Origin: Henricia sp. BOLD:AAB3569
Taxonomy: Eukaryota; Echinodermata; Asteroidea; Spinulosida; Echinasteridae
Reading direction: 5' to 3'
DNA: 64,000 nt
Assembly (NCBI GenBank): GCA_037783545.1
Contig: JBBELK010000329.1
Span: 1,998,501-2,062,500, forward strand
A program made the translations under genes and the position numbers. Under the pieces are notes generated by a model. The model did no database searches and had not been told where the DNA came from. It saw only the letters and a program-made list of their open reading frames with translations. Numbering within the stretch: the stretch's first letter is position 1; each line of letters opens with the position of its first letter. Shown here in pieces: positions 1-12,500 of the stretch.

Positions 1-19
1 TTGAAACGTTGCGTGCAGC

Positions 20-86
20 TGACGCGCAAGACGCGTATGACGCGCATGACGCGCATGACGAACATGACGAACATGACGCGTTGCAC
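20..86. repeat. Short 9-bp tandem repeat (ATGACGCGC/ATGACGAAC)
   Basis: About seven imperfect copies of a 9-base unit alternate between ATGACGCGC and ATGACGAAC. It is simple-sequence DNA at the window edge and may continue to the left. Confidence 0.7.
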
Positions 87-343
87 ACATTATAAAACAC
101 AACTTGCAGTTTTTGATCAGTTGTTAGGCGCTAGGCAGCTTGTTTAGCTCTTGTTAACAAATTACCAGCCTTATCATGCTTCAAAACCACTTCAACAAAA
201 GTAGGTATAGGAAACATGACGTAAAATATGGTGACATTTCGCAAATGAATAAGTATGGATTTTGATTGGTCAGAAAAACCAAACCTTTTCTCGGCGCCCC
301 GTTACGTTTGTGCACACGCTGAAAAAAAGTTTGCCCCCAATCT

Positions 344-453
344 GAGGCGAGTTCAATAGCACAATACGTATGCATACCGACAATACCTTCAACGGTGAAG
401 GTATAGGAAAATACCCAATACCGGCGTACGTATTGTGCTATTGAACTCGCCTC
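344..453. repeat. Inverted repeat with perfect 27-bp arms
   Basis: Bases 344-370 are repeated as the exact reverse complement at 427-453. The 56-base spacer contains a small hairpin (ACCTTCA/TGAAGGT). It looks like the tip of a small foldback element. No coding function is visible in 90-1120. Confidence 0.7.
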
Positions 454-1124
454 TGCTAAATGTTCTAATTACAGTCGCGGCAACGGTATTTGAATAGGGA
501 CTATCGATCTATAGGTTCTATATGTCTGTGGATGCACCCATAAGAAAACGATAGTGCGCCCTCTACCGGTCGATGGCATACAGGCAGGTCTTGTTGCCAA
601 ACTCGTACACAGGATTTGATTAACAACACGAAAAGAGGAGCCAGTCTACTACTGATACGAAAAAGGTCGCCATCTTTGCAATGCAATTTTGCATTCGAAA
701 ACAAAAACAAAACTGGGCTGTGATTTAAAACGCGACCAAAAGTGCGAAAGCGATCTGGCGTTTAATTTTAAAATGTGACAACTCCAAGGTAAGTTCAAAA
801 AATTACCTTGCAAAGCCGAATAAATGCAATTTACTGTTGGGTCCGCTTTGTGCGTGGGTTGCGGTTGTGCACTGCCAACAGTCGTTTTTTGTTTGCCAAC
901 AAAGCAAAACGATTGTCTGCCAGTTTGTTCATCTGTTGTAGGACCTATAATTATCCATGTAATTATAAACTTAAAGGAGCTTGTCCAGACTTTCTGGAAA
1001 TTTTATTTACATCTAACTTAACAATCATATAAAACTTAAAAGACCCCCCAAAATACTATTCATGACAAGAAAACAATAAACAAGAAAATTTAAGAGTAAA
1101 TTAACAATTTAGTACTGAGTGATA

Positions 1125-1228
1125 GAGCAGGGCAGGTTTTCATATTTAAATGATGTGACAATAGATCCACAATGTGCCTACTCGTGCATGATGCACTGTG
1201 ACAATGTAACTGCCCTCTATCATGGCCG
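1125..1228. repeat. Dispersed ~100-bp palindromic-end repeat (GGCCATGACAG family), diverged copy
   Basis: The left end is worn; the right end reads TGCCCTCTATCATGGCCGC. The interior matches copies near 7318, 12266, 26178, 32194 and 52878. The best copy (7318-7416) has perfect 18-bp inverted ends, so this is probably a non-autonomous DNA transposon. Confidence 0.65.
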
Positions 1229-1472
1229 CTACGCATAAGGTCTACTAATAAGTGCAAATCTAATGAGAAAACCAAAATTTGGAGGGGAAAAATATGAAGA
1301 ATTTACTAGGAAAAACTTAGAAATTTTCTGAGTTTTCTTGTAAATTATTTCCCATATAAACCATGCCATGTACAAAATGTTAGTTTGATGATAAAAACGC
1401 AAAATTAGGATGGAAAAGTTTCATGAATTTACTAAGGAAAAACTTTTTTAGAGTTGTCCCAGGGGTTTAGCG

Positions 1473-2138
1473 TACCCCTAGAACTATGGGGGATATAGTA
1501 TCCCCCATAGGTGATGTTGTTTTTTTCCAATATGGCGGCGCCTGAACTTTAAGATCGGACCGAAACGTTTTCGGCTAGCGCAATAATCCGCTGCCCAATC
1601 GCCACCAAACTCCGTCTGATAGTTCTTGAGACACTCACCTTGCGTGTGTCTACGGAATTTCGGTACCATTTGTCGATTAAATTCTCCGAAAATAATGTTG
1701 GAAAATGAACGGGAACATGTGCGATGCATGTGGATGCATGATCGAGGCATTCGGTGCGATGCATGTGGAATTTCGGTACCATTTGTCCACTAAATTCTCC
1801 GAAAATAATGTTGGGAAATGAACGGGAACATGTGCGATGCATCCACATGCATCGCACCGAATGCCTCGATCATGCATCCACATGCATCGCACATGTTCCC
1901 GTTCATTTTCCAACATTATTTTCGGAGAATTTAGTGGACAAATGGTACCGAAATTCCGTAGACACACGCAAGGTGAGTGTCTCAAGAACTATCAGACGGA
2001 GTTTGGTGGCGATTGGGCAGCGGATTATTGCGCTAGCCGAAAACGTTTCGGTCCGATCTTAAAGTTCAGGCGCCGCCATATTGGAAAAAAACAACATCAC
2101 CTTTGGGGGATACTATATCCCCCATAGTTCTAGGGGTA
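1473..2138. mobile_element. Foldback element with 10-bp target duplication
   Basis: The 666-bp segment is a long inverted repeat: it begins TACCCCTAGAACTATGGGGG and ends with the complement. The interior carries extra direct and inverted copies of a segment containing GGAATTTCGGTACCATTTG. GGGTTTAGCG occurs directly on both sides (1463-1472 and 2139-2148), which I read as a 10-bp target-site duplication. Target duplications of 9-10 bp with long inverted repeats are typical of Mutator-like foldback elements. No transposase is encoded; short ORFs here are mirror images across the two arms. Confidence 0.75.
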
Positions 2139-2171
2139 GGGTTTAGCGCACAGAGGGTGTCCGTGTATGGT

Positions 2172-3060
2172 TACTTTTAGAACTAGAAGGCTAAAAGTGT
2201 TGTTTTGGACGTTTATATTGGGACGTTATCATTTTCTGTATAACACTTTTAGCCCCTTAACATTTTAACCCCCTTCGTCGTGTGGACCATTCTTACACGC
2301 CCTCAAGAGGCCAAATACTCAAGGCCAAATTCTTACCGTAAATTCCAAATCAGACATTTAAAAGCACACCATGAAGGTCCTTGTAATCTCAAGACTTTTG
2401 TACCCTTGTCGTTCATTGTTCATGATGACTCAAACATCAAAAAAGAATAAAAGGGAGCAAAATCTGGAGTAAAATCGACAAATCTGGACAGACGGGAGAC
2501 TTGACCATGTTGATTTCGCTACTAATATCGCGTCAAAAGGAAAGTAGTCCCACCAACGCGGATAGATTTTGTTTAGCCTAGACTGGCCCCCTGTCTATGT
2601 GCGCTACGCTGCTCTCGCTCATATACAACGCGTGGGGAAGTAAATATGTGGACAGGGGGCCAGTCTAGGCTAAACAAAATCCATCCGCGTTGGTGGGACT
2701 ACTTTCCTTTTGACGTGGCCTAGCAAGAAGTCTGTGTACCACGCTTGCTGAAAATTTTTGATTTTACTCCAGATTTTGCTCCCTTTTATCCTTTTTTGAT
2801 GTTTGAGTCATCATGGACAATGAACGACAAGGGTACAGAAGTCTTGAGATTACAAGGACCTTCATTGTTTTTCCTTTTAAATGTCTGATTTGGAATTTAC
2901 GGTAAGAATTTGGCCTTGAGTATTTGGCCTCTTGAGGGCATGTAAGAATGGTCCACACGACGAAGGGGGTTAAAATGTTAAGGGGCTAAAAGTGTTATAC
3001 AGAAAATGATAACGTCCCAATATAAACGTCCAAAACAACACTTTTAGCCTTCTAAAAGTA
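2172..3060. mobile_element. 889-bp foldback element with 9-bp target duplication
   Basis: Almost the whole segment folds on itself about a centre near 2615. Arms start TACTTTTAG and end CTAAAAGTA and remain alignable for roughly 400 bp each, with an inner GC-rich stem around 2580-2600 and 2655-2680. The flanks are GTGTATGGT at 2163-2171 and again at 3061-3069, a perfect 9-bp direct repeat. It lies only 24 bases beyond the foldback element to its left. A non-autonomous Mutator-like origin is inferred from architecture only. Confidence 0.78.
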
Positions 3061-3548
3061 GTGTATGGTAATCTTCCAAAAACAAAATTGGATAGGGACA
3101 TTTGGTTTTTTTACTTGAACACATCAAAAAAGCAAACATCGTTCAGCCACTCTGATTCGTACACGAGACCTTAACATTAGATTAGATGATGTTCAACTTG
3201 CAAATACTTTCCCCTTTGTAACATTTCAGGGCATCTAAGTGTGGACGAGATCTCGCTAGTGAAGCCATCTTCAACACAAAGAAAGTAGTCTCCTCTCTCC
3301 TAAAAAGGAGTAGCTATAGAACTCGACCGACTAACTCAGCTCAAGGCTTCAATTCATCCGGGATTCCTGGACGTACATCAATATAAAACTGCTGGTGTTT
3401 GCTTAGCACAAAAATCAACAAGAAGCGCGATCGTGGAGACAATGACTAGTAAAATACCCATCTTATCGCACTGGTGGTTAGGGTACTCAAACTGCTAAGC
3501 GATTCATTTGACTGTGTCGACTTGGTAAAAAAGCAAAACCAGATAAAT

Positions 3549-6500
3549 ATGGATCAGGAATACGAAAAGCGACTTCTGGCTCAGCAGAATGGACAAGGAT
3601 CTGTGGGTTCCCCAGTATTGATGGTAAGTGTCTTTTTAAGAAATAAACCAATGTTTCTGTTTAAATGTTTTCCTGACAAATTTGACCGAGGCAAGCTTGG
3701 CAATATTTCTCGTTGTCTAAACATTTTATTTGATGCAATTAATTTTACTGAGGCTGTTAAAGTAATCTGCTCATTCAGTATACGGTGATTAGCTTCAATG
3801 TAGACTAAATATTTTGTTAAATAAACATTTTTCAAGTTACTTTACTTGTGTGTTCTATTTACATTACAGCCTCTTTCTCCTGGTCAAGCGGCATCACCAA
3901 ATAAAGACAGATACAGTGACAGGTAAGTGGGTCATTCCATAAATACGGGACCCAGTGTCCCCCTTTACGTCGTGACACTTCCGGAGCTGATTTGTATACA
4001 TACCGGGCTTCAGAGAACGGTTACCCTCAGCATATGAACAATATATGGCCTCGTAAATCGAAAAACACCTTTGCCTGTTAATATTACCAAAAACATGAAA
4101 AGAACGATTCAATAAACTGGTGCGATCTTCTAAATGCAAGTGTGACATTTAAAAATTTATATTGAAGAATTATATTGAAGAAATTTCGCTTATAATATAA
4201 TTTTGAATTGGTGGGTAAAACCAGAAGCTACCTTTTCCAGAAAGAACCTGGTCAAAAAGACTTGAAATGTAATTGTAAGAATTAAAAAATGCCTTGGTGT
4301 CCTCACTTACGTCGTTAAACAATTTTCTCGAATATTATAAAAACTATGACACCAAGACATGTCTAAATGTTTGGAAATTGTTTCAAATATCCTACACTAT
4401 TCAGAAATTGCAAGGAAATTTCTTCAAAATATGTTTGAAAAGGCCATTTTTACAAATGCATCAAAATGTCACACTTTGGCCCCCATATTTATGGAATGAC
4501 CCAAGTATATGTTCTTACGACTGCAAGGAAGGGCATTAACAATGCCTTATTGGCACAGTTTATAGACGATGTGTCCTCTGCAGTATCTGGCGCCACAGCA
4601 AACCAAAAAAAATGCCTGTCGTTATGCGCTCTATCGTGTTTTGCATAAATTTGGTTTAGGAATGAGGTAATATGTCAAATTATCTTTGAATTTTGTGACC
4701 TTTGACATCATTACTAAACCAACTTTATGCAAAACAGGATGGTTGGGCTACTTGCGCATAACGACGACTAATTTTCAACAGAGGGCGTTAAAGATATAAA
4801 CGAAGAGCACATCATCTATAGAGCAAAGAATTTCGCCTTTTTGTGCCCAGAAACCAAATTTTCCCACGTTTTTTTTCGCCTAGGTTTATTCCAAGTCGGG
4901 CAGGCACCAATTGGTACGTGGGATTCAACTCCAAACAAGATCAGAATGAGGAATCTCCATCCACGATGCGTAGGGCTAAAGATGAGTCGGACACGAACAA
5001 AAGTAAGTATATCTCATTCTACAAGGGCTAGTACAAGCTCAGTTCAGTCGGAAAAATGTTACATTTTTTAGCCAAATATTGGTTCGGTTTTAGTTTAGCA
5101 AGCTGGAGGTTCCCTATCGCATCTGTTCACGCTTCTTTAACTATTACAATGTTTTCCACTGTAGTTTGCATACAGTAAGTCCATACCTGCCAACTAGTCC
5201 GATTTTATCGTATTTGTTCCGATTTTTAAGTGTTAAAAATGTTGAAAATCGGAACAATCGGAACAGACTCCCCGCGCGCGCCGAATGTGTCATGTGTACA
5301 TGAAAACGGGTGCAGTACATAGAGTTATATATATATAGTAAACTAGAGTGCGCATTCCCAATACATGATGTGCCGATATGGACGCCGCCATTTTGGCTTA
5401 ACGCTATGGGTGCTCGGTGGGCAAAGCTGTGTTGCCCACTTAGCACTCATAGCGTTAAGCAAACATGGCGCTGCCCACATCGGCACGGTCCACACACGTG
5501 GCTTGAATAGCCAGTGCACACTCTAGTTTACTATATATAATTCTATGGTGCAGTACTAGGTCAACTTGACAGTTGTACTAACTCGACCGTTGCAAGTTTC
5601 ACTACAGTCCGATTTTTTTTATTCGACAATGTTGGCAGGTATGTAAGTCTGATTTCAACCAAAAAGTAACAAAAAAACTTTCTTCTTTCAGCCACGGACA
5701 TGCTCGCCTACCATTGCCTCTTAAAGAACGAACTACTAGGAGCTAACATTGACAAGATCAAAGACCCACAATGTGAGGACCGACGGATGGTCAGTCCACA
5801 GAAGGTCAAACGCAACCTGTTTCAGTACAGTGTCTCGGCGAAAAGGCCTAGTGCTACACGTAGTGAGGACTCCTCATCGTATTCGCTGTCTCCTGTGGGG
5901 AGTAAAAGGTTAGGATTTTAGCAGTTTGGTATTATAACAGGGAAGGCATTTTAATTAGGGTTCGTTTTGCCCTGACTGACGTAACTTGGTTACACTGTAT
6001 ACTCGGTGCCTTCCCGAGACACTATGAGAAAAATGTCAGTTCGGGCAAAACATACCCTAATTAAGACCCGCTTCAAACGTCGCGCTTATGCCGTGTCAAA
6101 TTAAATTAAACTTGATTTTTTTTAAATTCGACATGGCACAAGCACGACGTTTGAAGCCAATTGGCTCGGCAAAATGAGTTCAACACGGCAGAACATTTGA
6201 GCTCGACAGGGTCTGCCGTGCTAACTCTATTTAGTGCGGCACAAGCACGGCTTGGCTTCAAACGTCGTGCTTCTGCCATGTCGAATTTATTTCCAGTTCG
6301 AAAGTTGGTCCGCAATTTTGTTCACAACTAGGAATGCGCATGCTCGCAGCGCGTATGTGAGTAAAGAAATAACTAACAAACAAGTGCATCAAAATAATAA
6401 AATGGCGACGTACAATGGACAGAATGGAAAACGCACGTGTACAACGTCCATGACATGCACAATACTCATCCACCATGTTGGATGTATAGTTAAGCTCGAC

Positions 6501-9500
6501 TGGGAGTTTGCAATTAAGTTCGACGTTTGAAGCCACTGCCGTGCTTTCACCGCACCAACGGCGTGCCAAGTTGAATTTAATTCGACACGGCATAAGCGCG
6601 ACGTTTGAAGCGGGCCTAATATTCCCTAATTAATATTCCCTGAGACACTATGAGAAAAATGTCAGTTAGGGCAAAACATACCCTAATTAATATTCCCTGA
6701 CACAAGCCAAATCGCCATTCTTTGAGAGAAAGAATTTCACGGAAGCCGTTGAGGCAAGAAGACCACACCTTTTCTTGTTCTTGGGCTTGATGAATTTTTC
6801 AGCACATTAACATGAATCAAATACTGCATAAAATTTGTTACTTTGATCAGTTGCACTCCCATGCAACACTAGGAGAAAAATTAGGTTTGTAGGGAAAACC
6901 TGAGGAGTACATGTATACCACTGTGCGTCATAGCTCAGCTGGTAGAGCATCTGCCTGGAGTATCACAGGTCTCGGGTTCGAATCCCTATGAGGCCCATAT
7001 TAATTTTCTCTCGTCCCATGTTTGGTTGTTTCATTTCAATCATTGCGTTTTATTGAAAATTAAATTGTGTTTTTTTTCCCCCATGCAGCCAAAAATTGCT
7101 CCTGTCTCCCCGCAAGTCCATGCGTAAAATCTCCAAGATCCCGTTCAAGGTCTTAGATGCTCCTGAACTCCAGGATGACTTCTACCTTAACCTGGTTGAT
7201 TGGTCTTCCACGAATATCCTGAGTGTTGGTCTGGGAACCTGTGTGTATCTATGGAGTGCCTGCACTAGTCAGGTAAGCAGTCATGCTGGGGTTGGAGGTA
7301 AGACCCTTTGCACAGACGGCCATGACAGGGGGCAGTCACATTGTCACCGTGCGTCATGCACGAGTAGGCATTTTGTGGATCTATTTAAATATGAAAACCT
7401 GCCCCCTGTCATGGCCGCCAGCTCTATAGCAATAATTTTTTTGTTTTATTTACAAAAATCTGGCTTACAATGGAAATCTATGGTTGTGGTAGACCTGTGT
7501 TGCTCCAGAAACCATGCTGTAACTTTGTTGTTTTTGTTACTGTCTTTACAGGTGACGAGACTGTGCGATTTATCAGTTGATGGCGACACTGTTACGTCAG
7601 TCTCATGGAATGAAAGGGTTGGTAATAAAGAGGTTTAAATGATTAAGCATAATGGTGATTAGGCACCATACATATCGCATTTCTTACTTTGGGAAACCTG
7701 AAGGACTATACCACTGTGCCTCGTAGCTCGGCTGGTAGAGCATCTGCCTGGTGTGTCAGAGGTCTTGGGAAAAACCTGAGGGAGTATACCACTGTGCTTC
7801 ATAGCTCAGCTGGTAGAGGATCTGCCTGGTGTGTCGAGGTCTTGGGGGAAACCTGAGGGAGTATACCACTGTGCCTCATAGCTCAGCTGGTAGAGCATCT
7901 GCCCAGTGTGTCAGAGGTCTTGGGGGGAACCTGAGGGAGTATACCACTGTGCCTCATAGCTTAGCTGGTAGAGCAATCTGCCTGGTGTGTCGAGGTCTTG
8001 GGGGAAACCTGAGGGAGTATACCACTGTGCCTCGTAGCTCAGCTGGTAGAGCGTCTGCCTGGTGTGTCAGAGGTCTTGGGAAAAACCTGAGGGAGTATAC
8101 CACTGTGCTTCATAGCTCAGCTGGTAGAGCAATCTGCCTGGTGTGTCGAGGTCTTGGGGAAAACCTGAGGGACTATACCACTGTGCCTCGTAGCTCAGCT
8201 GGTAGAGCGTCTGCCTGGTGTGTCAGAGGTCTTGGGAAAAACCTGAGGGAGTATACCACTGTGCCTCATAGCTTAGCTGGTAGAGCATCTGCCTGGTGTG
8301 TCGAGGTCTTGGGGGAAACCTGAGGGAGTATACCACTGTGCCCCATAGCTTAGCTGATACAGCATCTGCATGGTGTGTCAAAGGTCTTGGGGGGAAACCT
8401 GAGGGACTATACCACTGTGCCTCGTAGCTCAGCTGGTAGAGCGTCTGCCTGGTGTCTCAGAGGTCTTGGGAAAAACCTGAGGGAGTATACCACTGTGCTG
8501 CATAGCTCATCTGGTAGAGCATCAGCCTAGTTAGTTTGAGGTCTAGGGTTCGAATCCCATATGATTTTTCTCTCATCCCAAGTTTGGTTGTTTCATTTCA
8601 GTGACACATGTTCTTTTTGGGGTCTTTTTCACATTGTGATTTCTGTTTATGTTAAAGGGTAACCTTGTCGCTGTTGGAACCCACAAAGGACTGGTGCAAG
8701 TCTGGGACTCTTCGACCCAGAAACGAGTCAACACGCTCAAAGGCCACTCAGCGAGAGTAGGTAAGTAGCGTGAGTGTTCAGTTAGGCCGGCAATCAAAAG
8801 ATGTGACTGACATGTTCACGTTTTAAAATGACCCAGAAAAGGACATGATACTCTCAGAGCTGGAGGCATGGTGGTCTAACCTAAGCCTGAGTCAAAATGA
8901 ATAATTTACTGTTTCAATATTCAACATTTAAATTGATCGAATATTAGAATATTTGGCACAGCCTTAGTGTAGCAGATAACATGTTGGGGTTTTGGGCAGT
9001 AAATGCAAGAGTAATCCATGGTCACCATGATTGCACTGTCCTTTGACAAGACACTTTTCCCCTAGCAATCCCATAGAATTAATGGGATTGATAGTATTTC
9101 TGTGGTTGAGGAAAATTCTCCTGATTCCTACCCACATCATCCTCTTGCAACAGTGCCCCTTTAACGCACTCCCAAACTCCTGCGTACCGAGGCCCTGTTG
9201 AAACCGGCCCCATTTCGCGGGACACAAGGGACAGAAATATTGTCGCCTCTGCTGGACCAATCAGGATGCTTGGCAGTGCATTGCAGGCATTCAAATGTAA
9301 CGCGCGCAGATTGTAAACACCGTGCATGCATGTGATACATGTACTCGGTAATGCTGGCCGTTGTCGGCGATTGGCTGCTATTTAAAGCATACTGGGGAAT
9401 CCGTTCTATTACATTCGTCAGCATGCATCCTTGTTATTAATTTGAAAAACTGCGGAGTAAATTCAGATCGTCGTTTGAAATTTTGGTAGGAATGGGACAG

Positions 9501-12500
9501 TCATAAGGAACAGAACCCAATACAATTTCTGGAAAGTATAGAAATCGTTTCTTTTCGGCATAACATGACTGAATTGATTAAATTACATTAAAATGACTCG
9601 GGCGTGAGTTGGCTCAACACAACAGCCGGTTACTCCACAGATTTGCGTGGATTTCCTGAGGGTATTATATCGTCGCTTCGCAGAGTGGAAATTCCCTGAG
9701 ATCTCAGGATGATCCACATGGGATTTTGACAAGATCTTTAAACTTCGTGCAAAATGCCATCTCATCATGGATGACTTTACACCGACGTGTATTTCATTCT
9801 CTAATACTCCAGGTGCATTAGCATGGAACGCGGACATGCTATCATCTGGAAGCAGAGATCGTATGATACTACAGCGAGACGTACGCACCCCGACCACGCC
9901 TGAGAGGCGACTCGCGGGTCATCGTCAGGAGGTGTGTGGTCTCAAATGGTCACCCGACCATCAGCACCTGGCATCGGGGGGCAACGATAACAAGGTATGA
10001 TATCGACAGATGATTATTACTTGACCCAACAAGATAAGACATTGTGTCTGAGATAATCTGGGCAGTGTGTACTGTGGTTAATTAGGGTTTGTTTTGTCCT
10101 GACCCAATGTAATTATTGACACTCTACACTCAGTGCTTTCCCGAGACACTATGAAAAACGTCATAGCGTGCTCGGGTGGGACTCGAACCCACAACCTCCT
10201 GCAAACAAGGCAGACGTCTTAACCACTCGACCACCGAGCTAGCTGGTGTTCAATGACCGGTTCGAATCAGTTAGCAATGGGGACGCAATTAATCAGAAAT
10301 TTATTTAGCTTGCGTCGGGGAGACTGGATGTTAGTTAGGGTTTGCCTGGCCCTTACCCGACGTAATTATTAACACTGTATACTCGGTGCTTTCCCTCGGT
10401 GCTTGGGTGGGACTCGAACCCATGAGTACTGTGGTGTTTACACAAATATCTTAATTGTGGTTTTGTTGCCAAAACTGATAGCAATGCCTCTATACAAAAA
10501 AGAAAAAATGGATGTTGAAAGATAAATGTTTTGGGGTTTACCTAAGTGTAGGCGTTATCACTATGCACGCTGAAATCGCTGTAATTGACCTTGTAATTCG
10601 GCACTTGTACGGTTATGTTTAAAATAAGGCAAAAGTCAACGTCGCAGCAACCGACATTGTAACAATGTGAGGGAGTCATTGTTCATGCAAGTATAGCTTC
10701 GCTGTGCCGATATGGTGGTTCCGTGTTAGTCGCGAATGGTGACAAGTTTGCATTATGACAAATAATGTATGATTTGACAATCCCGCAGCTCTTCGTGTGG
10801 AACAACTCCAGCCTAGCCCCAGTCCAGCAGTATACAGAACACTTAGCAGCAGTCAAAGCCATTGCCTGGTCACCACATCAGCACGGTTTACTGGCATCGG
10901 GAGGCGGGACGGCTGATCGATGTATCCGATTCTGGAATACCCTGACTGGACAACCACTGAACTCTGTCGACACGGGGTCACAAGTCTGCAATCTGGCTTG
11001 GTCTAAGCATGATAATGAATTGGTGAGTACCTCAAAGAGTCAGTTCAAAGTGGGACTTGAGTTGCTGACTTGGACTTGAGTCACACTTGAGTCACACTCG
11101 AGTCACACTCGAGTCACACTCGAGTCACACTCGAGTCACACTCGAGTCACACTCGAGTCACACTCGAGTCACACTCGAGTCACACTCGAGTCACACTCGA
11201 GTCACACTCGAGTCACACTCGAGTCACACTCGAGTCACACTCGAGTCACACTCGAGTCACACTCGAGTCACACTCGAGTCACAATATTTTGGGAGTCTTA
11301 AAGTTTTGACTTGGATTTGATTGAAATTACTTGAGATTTGACTTGAAAGATTATCTTGAAATAGTTGAAGAGAGTCTTCAATAGGGAAAAATAAAACAGA
11401 AATTTATTCAACAAAAATTATTGTTTAACAAGTAAAAAGTTGTTTCATTTAATTATCACAATAGAAATGTAAGTAGGAGTAGCAGTTTCGCAGTTGATGA
11501 TGCTGCAGTTTTACAGAAGTTTAAGTAACAATAAGCAGAATTGCTCTGGTCTGTGGTTTTTTGAACTAAGTATCTTTTTTATTCGAGTTTTTTCTAAGTT
11601 TAATCTAAATTGGTTTATTTCTTACAGGTCAGTACACATGGCTACTCCCAGAATCAGATCTTAGTTTGGAAGTATCCGTCGTTGGTTGAAGTGGCTAAAC
11701 TGACTGGACACACCTACAGGGTGTTATACTTGGTAAGAGCATATCAGACCCTAGATTTCAAGAAAACTCAAAATCTGTAGTAAGTTCACTAAATTGCGAA
11801 TATATTCATAATTTAGAGAACTTATTTTTTGGGGGATGAGAGAAAAAAAAATCGTAAAGACCTTATCGGGATTCGAACCCGAGACCTGACTCACCGGGCA
11901 GAGGTCTTGAGTTTGAATCCCGACAATGCCCTTACGATTTTTTTCTTATCCCAAGTTTCATTGCAATGCCAATGGTGATTAGGCACCGTACCAGATATTG
12001 CATTCCTTATTACTACTCCATGCATTGATTTCTTATTGGACAGGCAGTATCACCTGACGGGGAGGCCATAGTAACAGGAGCCGGGGACGAGACACTACGA
12101 TTCTGGAACGTCTTCAGTAAATCAAGGTCGTCAAAGGTGAGAAATAATGTTTGGAAAAACTTTCAACAACAAAAAACAGTACGACTTGTGGATGCAAAGC
12201 ATTCACACATTGCAGTCCTTGCAGCTGATTTGCAGCCAACTTGTGGCCAATAGACTATTTGTATGGGCGGCCATGACAGGGAGCAGTCACTGTGCATCAT
12301 GCACGAGTAGGCACTTTAGGGCAATTCCGTAGTGACTGACGTTACAGGTTTTAAGACATATTGTTCTGTATTCCCCAGGTTAATCAAGGGTGATCCCCTA
12401 CTTCTATCTAACTGAATAGCTAAGCCCCCATAGCTGTTAAAATAACTGTCACTTTGTTTACTAATGCAATATTGTATGCAGGGGAGCTCATTAAATGTGC

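Noticed and set aside
1484-2127. Several ~100-codon frames on both strands with matching peptides
   Set aside because: They mirror each other across the arms of a foldback element.
3474-3548. N-terminal extension of FZR1 from the upstream in-frame ATG
   Set aside because: The extra 25 residues match nothing in the family, while MDQEYEKRLL at 3549 aligns with the conserved start and has a good Kozak context.
6925-6996. Functional tRNA gene
   Set aside because: The anticodon arm does not fold properly and the sequence continues into a SINE body shared with the neighbouring array.
7829-8323. 164-codon + strand frame
   Set aside because: It is a translation of the 78-bp SINE-head array, whose period is divisible by three.
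11087-11320. SHTRVTLES-repeat frame
   Set aside because: It translates the 11-bp minisatellite in three-unit steps; it is intronic.
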